In this document: positions 44,493-53,750 of the stretch, one piece after another
How the letters are laid out: each line of letters starts with the position of its first letter
Numbering within the stretch: the stretch's first letter is position 1
Assembly (NCBI RefSeq): GCF_024124825.1
Contig: NZ_JAMXSS010000004.1
Coordinates: 1-64,000, forward strand
Source of the DNA: Arthrobacter sp. H16F315
GTDB lineage: Bacteria; Actinomycetota; Actinomycetes; Actinomycetales; Micrococcaceae
Length of the DNA: 64,000 nucleotides
Direction of reading: 5' to 3'
Translations under genes and position numbers: made by a program
The notes under the pieces: model-generated
What the model saw: only the letters and a program-made list of their open reading frames with translations
Databases searched by the model: none
What the model was told of the DNA's origin: nothing

Positions 44493-44955
44493 GGTGGCCG
44501 TCCGTCTCATGCGCGTGCGCTTTCGGCCTGGGCCTGACGACGAGCACGGGGCAGTCGGCGTGATGGACGGCCTGTGTGGACACAGACCCGAGGAGCAGCC
44601 CGGTGAATCCTCCATATCCGCGGGAGCCGACTACTAGAAGGTCCGCATCCTTGGAAGCTCTCAGAAGGACCGTGACGGCAGGTCCTTGCACGACGTCACC
44701 GATGACAGGCACACTCTCGGTGTCCACACTCTTCAAGGCGGCCGTCTGCATTTTTCGCGCGGCCGGCTCGAAGACCTGAGGATCCCAGATCATCGCTTCC
44801 ATGCCGGCCGTCTGGGGCGGATACTCCCAGGCCGTCACGGCACGTACCTGTCCGTGTCGGAGACGGGCTTCTGTGACAGCCCACTCGAGAGCTATCTGCG
44901 ATTCCGCCGAGCCGTCCACTCCGACCGCGATCCTGAACCTGTCTTCCCCGCTCAT
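44482..44955 (-). CDS. Universal stress protein, UspA family (second copy)
   Basis: 157 residues with IAVGVDGSAESQIALEWAVTEARLRHGQ and the nucleotide-binding end GSRGYGGFTGLLLGSVSTQAVHHADCPVLVVRP; a His-rich tail (HAHETDGHHD) is added. It is about as similar to the copy at 7267-7719 as the two islands are in general. It overlaps the downstream membrane-protein gene by 11 bases. Confidence 0.92.
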   Translation of the reverse strand: MSGEDRFRIAVGVDGSAESQIALEWAVTEARLRHGQVRAVTAWEYPPQTAGMEAMIWDPQVFEPAARKMQTAALKSVDTESVPVIGDVVQGPAVTVLLRASKDADLLVVGSRGYGGFTGLLLGSVSTQAVHHADCPVLVVRPRPKAHAHETDGHHDR

Positions 44956-45156
44956 GAGTTCCGCCGTCCTAGAGGTCCTGCCTGCTGGTTGCCCTCAGTC
45001 TCCCATGCTCGACTTCAGCCGCAAGGTTACGTGATGAAGATGACCCTTCAATGAAGATGTCAGGGCGCTAGTGGAAGTGGCTGTCGGCGGGGCTGCAGTG
45101 TCTGAGGAATCCTTGTCAAGGCAGACGGGGATACCTTTGGCGATTGGAAACAGCTT

Positions 45157-45729
45157 TCACGGCTGCGGTGTGTGTCTCTTCGGTTCTGCCCCATCTCCGT
45201 TGATCCCTGTCGACTCACGGTGCCCGCACAGCATGCCTCGGAGCAGGTCAAGTATCATACCGCTGACAGGTCCAAGCGCTGCAGGCTGCTGGCCTGCCAA
45301 GGCTCCTTCGTCGGGTGCAGGATCCGGCCCCGGTTGTCCTGCACCTGTCCGCCGATACAACGGAATGGTGGTGATACGGCTGACCTCCGCGAGGTTGGGC
45401 GTTCCGGTGAACACGGGCCCCGCGGACCATGCGAGTACGGGCGTGAGCAGGAAGCCGCTTTCGGGAAGGGCGATGGCTGGCAGAGTCCCCAGAATGCGCA
45501 CGCTGCCCGGGTCCAATGCCGTTTCCTCAGAGGCCTCGCGCAGTGCCGTAGCTGCCGGCCCGTGGTCGCCGGCTTCAGCAGCGCCACCGGGAAAGACCAG
45601 CTGCCCGGGGTAGTTGGTCAGATCGGGTGCACGTTCAGTAAGGAGCGCTGACGGGCCGTGAGGGCTGTCTGTGAGCAGCACAAGCACCGCCGCCGCCCTC
45701 AGGGTCACGTGTGTCGGCTGCCGGTCCAA
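45157..45729 (-). CDS. NUDIX hydrolase (CoA pyrophosphatase-like)
   Basis: 190 residues with a full NUDIX box G-x5-E-x7-REAxEETALDP (GGAAEAGDHGPAATALREASEET), preceded by LTNYPGQLVFPGG. The LTERAPDL...YPGQ(V/L)xFPGG context is that of YeaB/NudL CoA pyrophosphatases, which cleave CoA or its derivatives. The C-terminal part is longer and Pro/Gly-rich. Its TTG start lies 95 bases inside the upstream nitrilase-like gene at a run of seven G; the two may be one fused protein. Confidence 0.85.
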   Translation of the reverse strand: MDRQPTHVTLRAAAVLVLLTDSPHGPSALLTERAPDLTNYPGQLVFPGGAAEAGDHGPAATALREASEETALDPGSVRILGTLPAIALPESGFLLTPVLAWSAGPVFTGTPNLAEVSRITTIPLYRRTGAGQPGPDPAPDEGALAGQQPAALGPVSGMILDLLRGMLCGHRESTGINGDGAEPKRHTPQP

Positions 45730-47323
45730 TCCGAGGGGGGGTCCGCCCGGTCAGCCGGGCCAAGGTGTCGGCCCATGGCGGCCGCACGGACGTTCCACGG
45801 CTCAGCCTGGTCGGGCCGGCATCGGAGTCCAGCCATTGCAGTTGTCCGGTTTGTACACGCAGCAGCCCCACCCCGGGAGCGGAGTTGGCCGACTGCACCA
45901 TCCGGGTCAACTGCCCAAAACCCGGATGACCGAACAACGCACGCGCGGGACGGCGGACTGTCAGGTCAGTCGGCCCTGAGAAATCAGCGGGGTTGTTCGC
46001 GACCGCCACCAAGGCCTGGCCGGATCCCACGAGGTTCGCCACCGGGCCGCCAAAGGCAACGAGGGTCTCGCTCATCGCCGGTACCAGCAGGAGGTTGGCG
46101 CCGGCCTCGGCCAAGGCGTGCACTGCGTGAGGGTTAAGCAGGTCCCGGCAGATCGCCAGCACCAGATGCCATCCGTCATCGCTGACATGGACCCGTAGCT
46201 CGGGCCAGCCCTGGGGATGGATGTCTTCCTTGACCGGCAGGTCGGCCGGGGAATGCTTGTCCTGGGTCAACGGAGCCGCCACGCCGCGCAAATACGCGAC
46301 GGCCGTGTTACGGCGCCGCGGCGACCCGTCGTGCTCGTCCTCGTGATGGTAGCTTCCGGCGACGAGCATCCTGGGGCCGCCGGCCCGGCAGGTCCAGCCT
46401 TGCAGTCGGGCGGCCAGCGACTCGGTGACGCACAACTCGGGCAGCACAACAATGCTCGCGCCGTTCGCGACGGCCGCATGGATCAGCCGGTCTATCTCCT
46501 GATGCTGTTTGTCTTCATCCTTCGGGCGGACCGGGAAGGTCCGCCCGCTGGCGTCAGCCGGGAAGTTGAACTCAGTCAGGGTGCGGTTGGGATGGCAGGT
46601 CGCCACGACGGTGTCACGATCTATGATCCCAGTGAGCTCCCGGGCAAGGCTGTAGTCGAAGATGACCTGGAACTGAGTAACCCATTCCCCGGCAAGCCGG
46701 ACGTGACGCGTCTCGTCCAGGCGGTTGGCCAGCCGCCACGGCGGGGAGGTCGCCGGCATTGCGGTCACCTGCCGGAGGTCCGGACTGTCCAGCGGGATAG
46801 GATCGCCCACGCCCGGCTGGTATGGGCTGCGGCGTCGAAAGGACTCGCGGAAGCTCTGGCAGTACCGTTCGTCCAGCAGTTCGGCTAGCAGCCGCGCGAC
46901 CGCTACGGCGGGAAGGCCATCGTCTGTGGTCAGTGCCGCCGCCAGGGCGCTGGCCACCTCAGCGCCCAGCATAAGTCCGGTCGATGGGGCGGGCAGCAGG
47001 GCACTGACGCCGGAGGTGACCAGTTCCGCCTTGGCGCGGCAGCCGGCATCCTGCATCCGCTCCTGCAGTACTGGGTGCTCGTCCCGGCACAGCTGCAGTA
47101 GATGAGTGAGAGCGACCAGGGGTTCCCTCTCGGCGGCGATGGCCGCCTGGATCGACGCGACTCGCTGTGGTAGCGGTGATGGCCGGGCAACGCAGGCGGC
47201 ACATTCCGTCATGGATGCTGGCGTGGCGTCCCCGCTGACGTTGACCGTCCCGGGATCGCCGTGCCGGGCAATGGTGGGGCCGCCGCTGTCCTTCGCTTCC
47301 GCATCGCTTTCTGGATCGTTCAC
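45635..47323 (-). CDS. Nitrilase-superfamily (carbon-nitrogen hydrolase) protein with long N-terminus
   Basis: 562 residues. A helical N-terminal 200 residues of unknown type precede a C-N hydrolase domain with the Glu site IVVLPELCVTESLAARL and the Cys nucleophile in HLVLAICRDLLNPHAVHALAEAGANLLLVPAMSE; the Lys between them was not firmly placed. The family hydrolyses nitriles or amides; the substrate is unknown. GTG 47323 follows AAGGA, soon after the AarF stop. The last 30 residues overlap the NUDIX start at a seven-G run, so its C-terminus is uncertain. Confidence 0.8.
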   Translation of the reverse strand: MNDPESDAEAKDSGGPTIARHGDPGTVNVSGDATPASMTECAACVARPSPLPQRVASIQAAIAAEREPLVALTHLLQLCRDEHPVLQERMQDAGCRAKAELVTSGVSALLPAPSTGLMLGAEVASALAAALTTDDGLPAVAVARLLAELLDERYCQSFRESFRRRSPYQPGVGDPIPLDSPDLRQVTAMPATSPPWRLANRLDETRHVRLAGEWVTQFQVIFDYSLARELTGIIDRDTVVATCHPNRTLTEFNFPADASGRTFPVRPKDEDKQHQEIDRLIHAAVANGASIVVLPELCVTESLAARLQGWTCRAGGPRMLVAGSYHHEDEHDGSPRRRNTAVAYLRGVAAPLTQDKHSPADLPVKEDIHPQGWPELRVHVSDDGWHLVLAICRDLLNPHAVHALAEAGANLLLVPAMSETLVAFGGPVANLVGSGQALVAVANNPADFSGPTDLTVRRPARALFGHPGFGQLTRMVQSANSAPGVGLLRVQTGQLQWLDSDAGPTRLSRGTSVRPPWADTLARLTGRTPPRIGPAADTRDPEGGGGACAAHRQPSRPVSAPY

Positions 47324-47347
47324 AATGCATCCTTCGCTGTTGCAGTA

Positions 47348-49123
47348 TCATCTCGCTGAGCCCGACAGGGTCGGATTGACGGTGGGGGCATCCTGGCCGG
47401 GACAGCCGGTGGCATGGGGGCGCAGCGGGATCCGGTGCGGCGTGCGGAAGGTTGACTCCTCATCGGTATGAGCCCCCGGGTGCCGTGAAGTCCAGGCCAG
47501 ATAGGCGCCAAGCGCGCCGCCCGCGCCCAGGCCGGCGCGCATCAGTGGTTTCTCCCAGTTGCCCCAACGTTCCTTGTCCCCCGCAGTTAGAGCTCCGAGA
47601 CCTCCGATCAGCGCCGCAGCGATCATGCCTGCTATCAGACGGTTGCCGATGCGTTCCACCCGCCCGACCAGGGGTTCGAGTTCCGCGGCCCGTAAGTGGA
47701 CTTCCAAGCCCGTGTCGAGGGTTTCCACGACTCGACGGAGTATGTCCGGCAGGTCCGCGGCCAGTTCCGCTGCGTCGGTACCGGCTGTGGCCATGCGCGT
47801 GGCCAACGCCTGCGGCGCAAATCGGCTGAACATCAGCTTCTTCGCGTAGGGGGCCAGCACCACGCCCAGATTAAAGTTGGGATCCAATTCAACTCCGATG
47901 CCTTCGGCCATGATCATCATCTTCAGGAGCTTCGCCAGTTCCTGCGGCATCTGCAGGTGGTAAGTGCGCATCAGCGCGACGGCTTGGGTGATCAGCGGCC
48001 CGATTTCGATCTGATTGAGTTGGCGGCCTTCGTAGAGGGCAATAAACCGGGTGACGTCCGCGCGCAGCCGGCTGCGGTCCACAGGCTGCCGGGTTACGGA
48101 AAGGTCCAGCAAGGCGGAGCCGACACGGCCGGGGTCGCTGCGGGCTAATGCAGTCAGCAGGACGCCGAGTTGGCCGCGCAGCTTGTCGTTCACCTCGCCA
48201 ACCATGCCGAAGTCGATGAGACCTATGCGACCGTCGGATTCGATGAACAGGTTGCCTGGATGCGGATCGGCATGAAAAAACCCGTCTTCGAAGACCATTT
48301 TAACTGCTGTGCCTGCGGACCGGAGGGCCAGCGCCGCACGGTCGATCCCTGCGCGGTCCAGCGCGGTGAGGTCATTGACTTTCATCCCTACGATCCGCTC
48401 CAGCGTCAGCACCCGGGACGTAGTCGTCTCCCAAAAGACGCGGGGAATGTGTACGTCGGGATCGGCGGCAAAGTTCTCGGCGAATCGCTCCGCGTTCCGC
48501 CCTTCCTGCAGATAGTCGAGTTCTGCCCGCAAAGTCTGGGCAAACTCCGCGGCTATGCCGGGGAGGTTATAGTCAGCCGCCGCCTCCCACCGGTGGCTGA
48601 TCTGGACCGCGAGGTTCTGCAGAATATCCAGATCTGCCTCGATCGTGGGAATGACGTCGGGCCGCCGGACTTTGACCACGACGGGTGTCCCGTCGTGGAG
48701 AGTTGCTGCATGGGCCTGGCCGATAGAGGCACTCGCCAGGGGGTCGAGGGTGAAATCCGCAAACACCTCGTCCGGCTCGGACCCCAGCTCTTCGCGAATA
48801 AGCTGACGGATCGTTGCCCCTGGCACAGGCGGGGCACCGTCCTGGAGTTTAGCCAACTCCGTCTGATACTGGGGCGGCAACAGGTCAGGCCGGGTGGAGA
48901 GGAGCTGGCCGAGCTTGATGAACGTCGGCCCCAGCTCCTCGAAGGCCAACCGCAAGTGGTCCGGATTCGTGTAAGGCTCGGCCCTTCGTTCGTGGCCCAT
49001 GAGCCCCTGATGGAACGGGACCCACCGCTCGAGGCCAGTGATACCCACGAGGAAGCCCAGCCCGTGCCGGGCCAGAACCTCGCTGATTTCCTGATAGCGG
49101 TGTACACGTAAGTTCGTTGTCAT
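47348..49123 (-). CDS. AarF/UbiB-family (ABC1) atypical kinase
   Basis: 591 residues. The ABC1 core has the Ala-rich loop PLASASIGQAHAATLHDGTPVVVKVRRPDV, KxGQ motif EELGPTFIKLGQLLSTRPDLLPPQYQTELAKLQD, ELDYLQEGRNAERF, and the kinase residues FFHADPHPGNLFIESDGRIGLIDFGMVG. C-terminal hydrophobic helices (LIAGMIAAALIGGLGALTAG and LMRAGLGAGGALGAYLAW) anchor it to the membrane. Relatives support quinone biosynthesis or lipid export. ATG 49123 is the usual family start; ATG 49144 is possible. It is followed by the nitrilase-like gene. Confidence 0.9.
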   Translation of the reverse strand: MTTNLRVHRYQEISEVLARHGLGFLVGITGLERWVPFHQGLMGHERRAEPYTNPDHLRLAFEELGPTFIKLGQLLSTRPDLLPPQYQTELAKLQDGAPPVPGATIRQLIREELGSEPDEVFADFTLDPLASASIGQAHAATLHDGTPVVVKVRRPDVIPTIEADLDILQNLAVQISHRWEAAADYNLPGIAAEFAQTLRAELDYLQEGRNAERFAENFAADPDVHIPRVFWETTTSRVLTLERIVGMKVNDLTALDRAGIDRAALALRSAGTAVKMVFEDGFFHADPHPGNLFIESDGRIGLIDFGMVGEVNDKLRGQLGVLLTALARSDPGRVGSALLDLSVTRQPVDRSRLRADVTRFIALYEGRQLNQIEIGPLITQAVALMRTYHLQMPQELAKLLKMMIMAEGIGVELDPNFNLGVVLAPYAKKLMFSRFAPQALATRMATAGTDAAELAADLPDILRRVVETLDTGLEVHLRAAELEPLVGRVERIGNRLIAGMIAAALIGGLGALTAGDKERWGNWEKPLMRAGLGAGGALGAYLAWTSRHPGAHTDEESTFRTPHRIPLRPHATGCPGQDAPTVNPTLSGSAR

Positions 49124-49223
49124 TGTCCGTTCTGATTTCTGCATGGTGCGGGAGTCTTCGAAGTGGAACGGCGGGCCGCACGCTCCTGCACGGCTTGGCA
49201 TTCCATGCAGCGTGTCCAGCGGG

Positions 49224-50153
49224 CTACTTTCCACGGAGGTCTTCGGGCCTTTGCAGGGCGGGCTGTCTTCGCGGCAGCACAAGGACAACCATGGACGCCA
49301 GAACCAGGACCATGCCGGCCAAACTCCACGCATTCTGGCGTTCCCCCAGGACGACCATGGACAACAGGATGCCGAACACCGGCACCAGGAAGGTCCAAGC
49401 CGAGACCGCGTCCAGGCGGCAGTGCTGGACTTCTGTGAACCAGCCGAGAAAGGCCGCAGCGGTGCCCACGAGGGAAACATAAAGGAGAATGCCGATGAAA
49501 CGCACGCCCCAGTTGATGGCCGGCGCCCCCTCGGTGAGCCCGGCGATGACGGCAAGAATTGCGCCCCCGACCAGGAAATGCCATGCAATCACCTGCAGGA
49601 TATCGGCCTTTATCTGCCTCGAAATCAATGTTCCGGCGGTAACCGCGAGAGCTGCGGTGATTGACAGCCACGCACCGGTGCCAGTCCCGCTGGGTAAGGC
49701 GACTGCCAATAGCCCTGCGAAGCCTGTCCCCATCGCCGCCAGCGTGCGGCCCGACACGCGCTCCTTGTATATCCACCAGGCCGGAAGCACTATGAGCAAG
49801 GGCTGTGCATTGGCCAGGACGGAGGCAGCTCCAGTCGATAGACCGGCCAGACCGCCAAACATGGCACTGAATGCCAGTGTGACATTGACAATTCCCATCA
49901 CCGTTATCAGAGCCCAGGTCCGTGCCCCGCGTGGCGTCGGTTCCCGACGGAATCCCGCAACTGCTAGAAGCACCCCGCCGGCGATGAGCGCGCGCAACGC
50001 GGCGAACCACAGCAGCGGGGCGTCCTTCAGACCGATGCTGATCGCTAGAAAGCACGAGCCCCAGGCAAAGGTTATCCACAGCATCCGCAGCGGCTTCGGC
50101 CGACGGAGGCCTCCGGCCTTTTCGGAACTGATTACTGTTGAGGGTACGCGCAC
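49224..50153 (-). CDS. EamA/DMT-family permease (second copy)
   Basis: 309 residues, ten predicted helices in two EamA repeats. Shares MLWITFAWGSCFLAISIGLKDAPLLWFAALRALIAGG, SVLANAQPLLIVLPAWW and SLVGTAAAFLGWF with the copy at 12307-13239. The GTG start is set by this comparison. Substrate unknown. It lies 80-100 bases before the AarF gene in the same direction. Confidence 0.9.
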   Translation of the reverse strand: MRVPSTVISSEKAGGLRRPKPLRMLWITFAWGSCFLAISIGLKDAPLLWFAALRALIAGGVLLAVAGFRREPTPRGARTWALITVMGIVNVTLAFSAMFGGLAGLSTGAASVLANAQPLLIVLPAWWIYKERVSGRTLAAMGTGFAGLLAVALPSGTGTGAWLSITAALAVTAGTLISRQIKADILQVIAWHFLVGGAILAVIAGLTEGAPAINWGVRFIGILLYVSLVGTAAAFLGWFTEVQHCRLDAVSAWTFLVPVFGILLSMVVLGERQNAWSLAGMVLVLASMVVLVLPRRQPALQRPEDLRGK

Positions 50154-50660
50154 AGCAGCTCCTTCGTCGGCGGGGTCCCGGAGAGTCTTTCGGCTTGCAC
50201 AGCTAACGGCTTAGCCGTCTTCTTGATTATGAGGGAACGGGCACCCACCGGCGGATTCGGTCCTTCACCGGCCAACGTGAACGATCGCGCCGTATGCCCA
50301 CGAACATAGCCCGGAAAGCATTCGCTGAAGGCCATGCCGTCCCGGACCGGAGCCGCGATGACGGAACCGATGGCCGGCAGCACTGGGTTTCCGGATCCGG
50401 ACGACCCGCAAGCCAGATACGCCAAGCGCAGCTGAACGAGCAGAAATCCTCCTTTAACGGCCTGCCCCCGACGAGGGAAGACCGCTGGCGCCGATACGGC
50501 AAGCCCCCACCTCGACCGGTATGGCCGACAACTTGTTGTGCTCGCGCTTGGAGACGGGCCACATCTGACCACGTGACCTGGACAGGTGGATCGGCCGGGC
50601 GATTGCCGGAGCTCGGAATCGGTCATGGCCAGAGCATTCGGCGGCAATTCCTGTCGGCGT
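50154..50660. other. Intergenic region, no gene supported
   Basis: About 500 bases upstream of the EamA gene. Overlapping minus-strand frames exist and short parts read like protein, but there is no start with a ribosome site, and no family was recognised. It may contain the EamA promoter or an eroded gene. Confidence 0.4.
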
Positions 50661-50942
50661 TCATAAGTTGTCCTGAACGGCACCGCCAGAAGGCCTCCCG
50701 GATGGATGGCCCCGTGTCCTGCGCGCCCGGTCCTGGAAGTTTAGAATACGCACAGCGAGGCTCAGCGAGACGACCAGGACGGTTCCGCTGGTGGCGGTCC
50801 ATAGGCCCGTGATAGGTGCCGGGGTTGCGGCGAGGGCTTCCGTCAGTGAACCTGCCGCCAGCACTGCAGCCGCGACGAGTATCCACAGTGCCCTTCCTGC
50901 GCGCCGGTCTCGCGGATATGTTGGTGACTTTCGCATGCTCAT
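50661..50942 (-). CDS. Small membrane protein of cytochrome b operon
   Basis: 93 residues with two helices (about 17-36, ALWILVAAAVLAAGSLTEAL, and 44-62, LWTATSGTVLVVSLSLAVRI) and a basic, hydrophilic tail. The ATG overlaps the cytochrome b stop (ATGA), so it is translationally coupled and may be a small subunit or assembly factor of that complex. Confidence 0.72.
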   Translation of the reverse strand: MSMRKSPTYPRDRRAGRALWILVAAAVLAAGSLTEALAATPAPITGLWTATSGTVLVVSLSLAVRILNFQDRARRTRGHPSGRPSGGAVQDNL

Positions 50943-52047
50943 GCCCCCAGATGTTCTTTGACTGGAATGAAGAAAATGAGAAGTGTGAGCGTCACAATGC
51001 TCAGTATCAGGACAAGGCCGGCGGCGATCGAGACGGGGCGCCGTCGCCACAGCCGGTGCCGGCTGCGGTCCGCGAAGGGAGCTGCGGCCAGGATGATGAA
51101 AAACGCGAGCTCAGCAAAAAGAATGGCGGGCAAACCAAACCAGTCTTCCAGCGTGTATAGCCACCAAAAATTCCATGGGGGCCGGGTCACTTCGATGCCG
51201 GCAACCGGCGTCGAACCTACCGGGGGTGGAAGGAACACCGCCAGGATGCCCAGTACGCCGGCCAGCACCAGGGCGAACGCTCCGATGCGGCGCAGGTGAT
51301 GGGTGAAGGGTTCGGTCGGTTCCGCAGCCGAAGCCTGTTCCCCTGAGATATCGGCCGGCAGTGACGGGTGGGGAGAGATTTTGTGGCGTTTTACCAGAAG
51401 CCCGTGCAGGGTTACGAGGACCAGGATGGTTCCTGGAAGGATCACCACATGCGCACCGTAGATTCGCACAAGGATCGACACTTGATTCGCGAACTCGGCG
51501 GAAAACCAGAACCCGGCCCCCCGAGAAGATCCCCGATCTCCACATTGTGCCCGAGCGCCTCGAAGCCCTCCTGATCCCACTTCAGAACTGTTCCCGTGAA
51601 CAGGGCAAGGGTGATCAGTGCGAACAGTGCCACGCCGATGAGCCAGTTTCCTTCCCGCGGGCGTTTGAATGAGCCGGTAACGAAAACCCTGATCAGGTGC
51701 AGGGCTGCGGCGACATACATGGCTTGGGATGCCCAAAAGTGCACGCCACGCAGCACGCTTCCGCCCCAGAGGTCCGTGACGATACCGCGGACCGACTGGT
51801 TGGCCGTTTCCGGGGTAGGGCTGTAGAACTGGACCAGCAGAATGCCGCTCACCACCAGGAGACCAAAGGCTGCCGCGGTGACGCCGCCCAGGCTCCAAGC
51901 GAGGGAGTTTGCGTGTTCCGGGACGGCGTACCCCAGAGCTCCGATACCCAACCGCTCATCAATCACATCCAACAGGCGCCGGGCGCGACCGCGGCGCGGC
52001 GCTTGCGTCGGGGTTTGGCCGCCCATGGTTGCCGATTCATCGGTCAT
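50939..52047 (-). pseudogene. Cytochrome b (b6/bc1-type N-terminal domain) protein, frameshifted
   Basis: The joined frames give about 370 residues. The N-terminal cytochrome b domain has two His pairs spaced for bis-His hemes: HFWASQAMYVAAALH and HVVILPGTILVLVTLH; helices SLAWSLGGVTAAAFGLLVVSGILL and LIGVALFALITLALFTGTVL surround them. The C-terminal part has three or four more helices (IGAFALVLAGVLGILAVF etc.). The break is in a run of six C (51517-51522); one more base restores LLGGAGFWFSAEFANQ. It should pass electrons within the membrane, but no Rieske or cytochrome c1 gene is beside it, so the partner is unknown. Confidence 0.82.
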
Positions 52048-52054
52048 AGCAGGT

Positions 52055-52699
52055 TCACCGCTCTTTCCGGTCCGACTGCGCATGTTTTGATGGCCGAGTT
52101 TGGCGTCGGTGTTTCCAGGCCAGCAGTAATCGCAATTCCCTGACATTTTCCTGTGGACGGAACACATAGGCCAGCCACAATCCCGTGAGAATCGCCAGCA
52201 TGGATACTGTTAGGAATCCCCAGTCCGCTCCGGCTAGCCCCCCGCGGGGTGGGAGCGGGTCAAGGACGACGGTTGTCCCCGTTTCATCGCCGGTCGCGGG
52301 CTTCAACGTGCTGAGGGCCCCGGTGATGGACTTCTGCAGCAGGGCACGTCCTTGGACTGCATTTCCTGTTTTGAGGGCAGCCTTGGCCTCTTGGAGTTCA
52401 GCGACGGAGACGCCGGCCTGGTCCGGCGCGGCGAGGGCCGCGTCGATTTTCACCAGTGCCGGTCTAACATCGGACGGATCGTGGACCAGGTGCCCCAGCG
52501 CTTGCTGGACCAGCAGATATCCTTCTGACGAAGGATTTCCCTCATCGGCGGAAGCCTCCGGGGCCGCTAGAACTCCTCCGGCGAGGAAGAGACAGGCCAG
52601 CAGGACGGCAGCCCATGCTCTTCCGACACAGGGCGGCCGCGACACTGGATGCCTGGCTTCGTGCTTGCAGGATTTTCCCAATCCCGGTTTCGTTCCCAT
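52055..52699 (-). CDS. Secreted, C-terminally anchored hypothetical protein
   Basis: 214 residues: a signal peptide (about 27-47, AWAAVLLACLFLAGGVLA), a helical extracytoplasmic domain (SSEGYLLVQQALGHLVHDPSDVRPALVKIDAALAA...LQEAKAALKTGNAVQGRALLQKSI), then one helix (FLTVSMLAILTGLWLAYVF) and a basic cytoplasmic tail. AAGGAG precedes ATG 52699. It ends eight bases before the cytochrome b start, so it is probably a partner of that protein. Confidence 0.72.
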   Translation of the reverse strand: MGTKPGLGKSCKHEARHPVSRPPCVGRAWAAVLLACLFLAGGVLAAPEASADEGNPSSEGYLLVQQALGHLVHDPSDVRPALVKIDAALAAPDQAGVSVAELQEAKAALKTGNAVQGRALLQKSITGALSTLKPATGDETGTTVVLDPLPPRGGLAGADWGFLTVSMLAILTGLWLAYVFRPQENVRELRLLLAWKHRRQTRPSKHAQSDRKER

Positions 52700-52771
52700 A
52701 GATGGCTCCTTGCATGGACGACTTCTGCATGGTGTACCTGGCCGGGGGCGGCCCGGCAGGCTGAGGCACCG

Positions 52772-53455
52772 CTACTGAGCCTGGCCAGGTCCGGGGCCTT
52801 GAACGGGCGGTGCGCTCTTGTTTTTGCCGAAGCGGGGGATGAAACCCGGAACGTTGCGGGCATAGGCGAGGTAGTCCTCTCCGAATTCGGCCGCCATGTT
52901 CCTTTCTTCGTGTCTGGCAAGGCGGTGGTAGACGACAACCAGGATCGGGAACATGATCAGGGTCAGGACGGTGGGCCACTGGAGCAGGAAACCAAACATG
53001 ATCGTCAAGAACCCCAGGTACTGCGGGTGGCGGAGCCGGGCGTAGATCCCAGTGACCGCCAACCGGTGCTCCGTCTGTGCCGCATACAAAACGCGCCAGG
53101 CCTGATACAGCAGGATAAAGCCGGCAGCTATGAGCACGTTGCTCAGCAGGTGCAGGGGATTCAGATGCGGATCTCCCTGCCATCCCATCAGGTCCTGCCA
53201 CAGATGCCCTGAATTATGGGTCAGAAGACTCAGATTCGGGAACTGGCTGCCCAGCCAGCCGGAGAGGAAGTAGATGGTCAGCGGAAAACCGTACATCTCC
53301 GTGAACAACGCGACGATGAACGCGGCGAACCCGCCGAAGGCCCGCCAGTCGAGTTTCGTTTTCGGTTTGACGAAGCTGAACGCGAAAACAATGAATATGG
53401 CGGAGTTCAGAATCACCAGGAACCACAGGTTGTACCCGGAATCATCACTTGTCAT
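52772..53455 (-). CDS. Isoprenylcysteine carboxyl methyltransferase-like membrane protein (second copy)
   Basis: 227 residues, very similar to 9096-9767: YNLWFLVILNSAIFIVFAFSFVKPKTKLDWRA, ALFTEMYGFPLTIYFLSGWLG, the SAM-site segment RHPQYLGFLTIMFGFLLQWPTVLTLIMFP and ARHEERNMAAEFGEDYLAYARNVPGFIPRFG. ATG 53455 overlaps the DUF2933 gene by 11 bases, as in the first copy. Confidence 0.88.
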   Translation of the reverse strand: MTSDDSGYNLWFLVILNSAIFIVFAFSFVKPKTKLDWRAFGGFAAFIVALFTEMYGFPLTIYFLSGWLGSQFPNLSLLTHNSGHLWQDLMGWQGDPHLNPLHLLSNVLIAAGFILLYQAWRVLYAAQTEHRLAVTGIYARLRHPQYLGFLTIMFGFLLQWPTVLTLIMFPILVVVYHRLARHEERNMAAEFGEDYLAYARNVPGFIPRFGKNKSAPPVQGPGPGQAQ

Positions 53456-53750
53456 GATTTCCACCCCCGCCTCCATGGCCGCCATGGCCTCCGTGACCGA
53501 ACAGATGCATTCCCAGCATCCCCACGACGAAAACGTAGGGCAATGCGTCGAGCACATGCACCCAATGGCTGGTCAGCAGGTAGAACACGGCGACGGCAAC
53601 GGTCAGGACGATCAGTGCGCGGCGCAGGTTGATTCCACCGGGGCCGGGGCCGGGTCCGAAGTTCAGCGGGGAGGATCGCCGGTCCGACGGTTGGCGATCC
53701 GGGACGGGGGTCCCGGCTGACTGGTCGGGGTGCTCGTGGTCGTGGTTCAT
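53445..53750 (-). CDS. DUF2933-like small membrane protein (second copy)
   Basis: 101 residues with a His-containing N-terminus (NHDHEH), the helices RRALIVLTVAVAVFYLLTSHW and LPYVFVVGMLGMHLFG, and a GGHGGHGG tail. Paralogue of 8822-9106. Its ATG overlaps the stop of the GAPDH gene (ATGA), showing that the metal genes and the glycolytic gene are one operon here. Confidence 0.8.
   Translation of the reverse strand: MNHDHEHPDQSAGTPVPDRQPSDRRSSPLNFGPGPGPGGINLRRALIVLTVAVAVFYLLTSHWVHVLDALPYVFVVGMLGMHLFGHGGHGGHGGGGGNHDK

Noticed and set aside
50132..50683. 183-codon minus-strand frame upstream of the EamA gene
   Set aside because: Overlaps the EamA start, no ribosome site at its beginning and composition mixed; kept only as an unassigned intergenic region.
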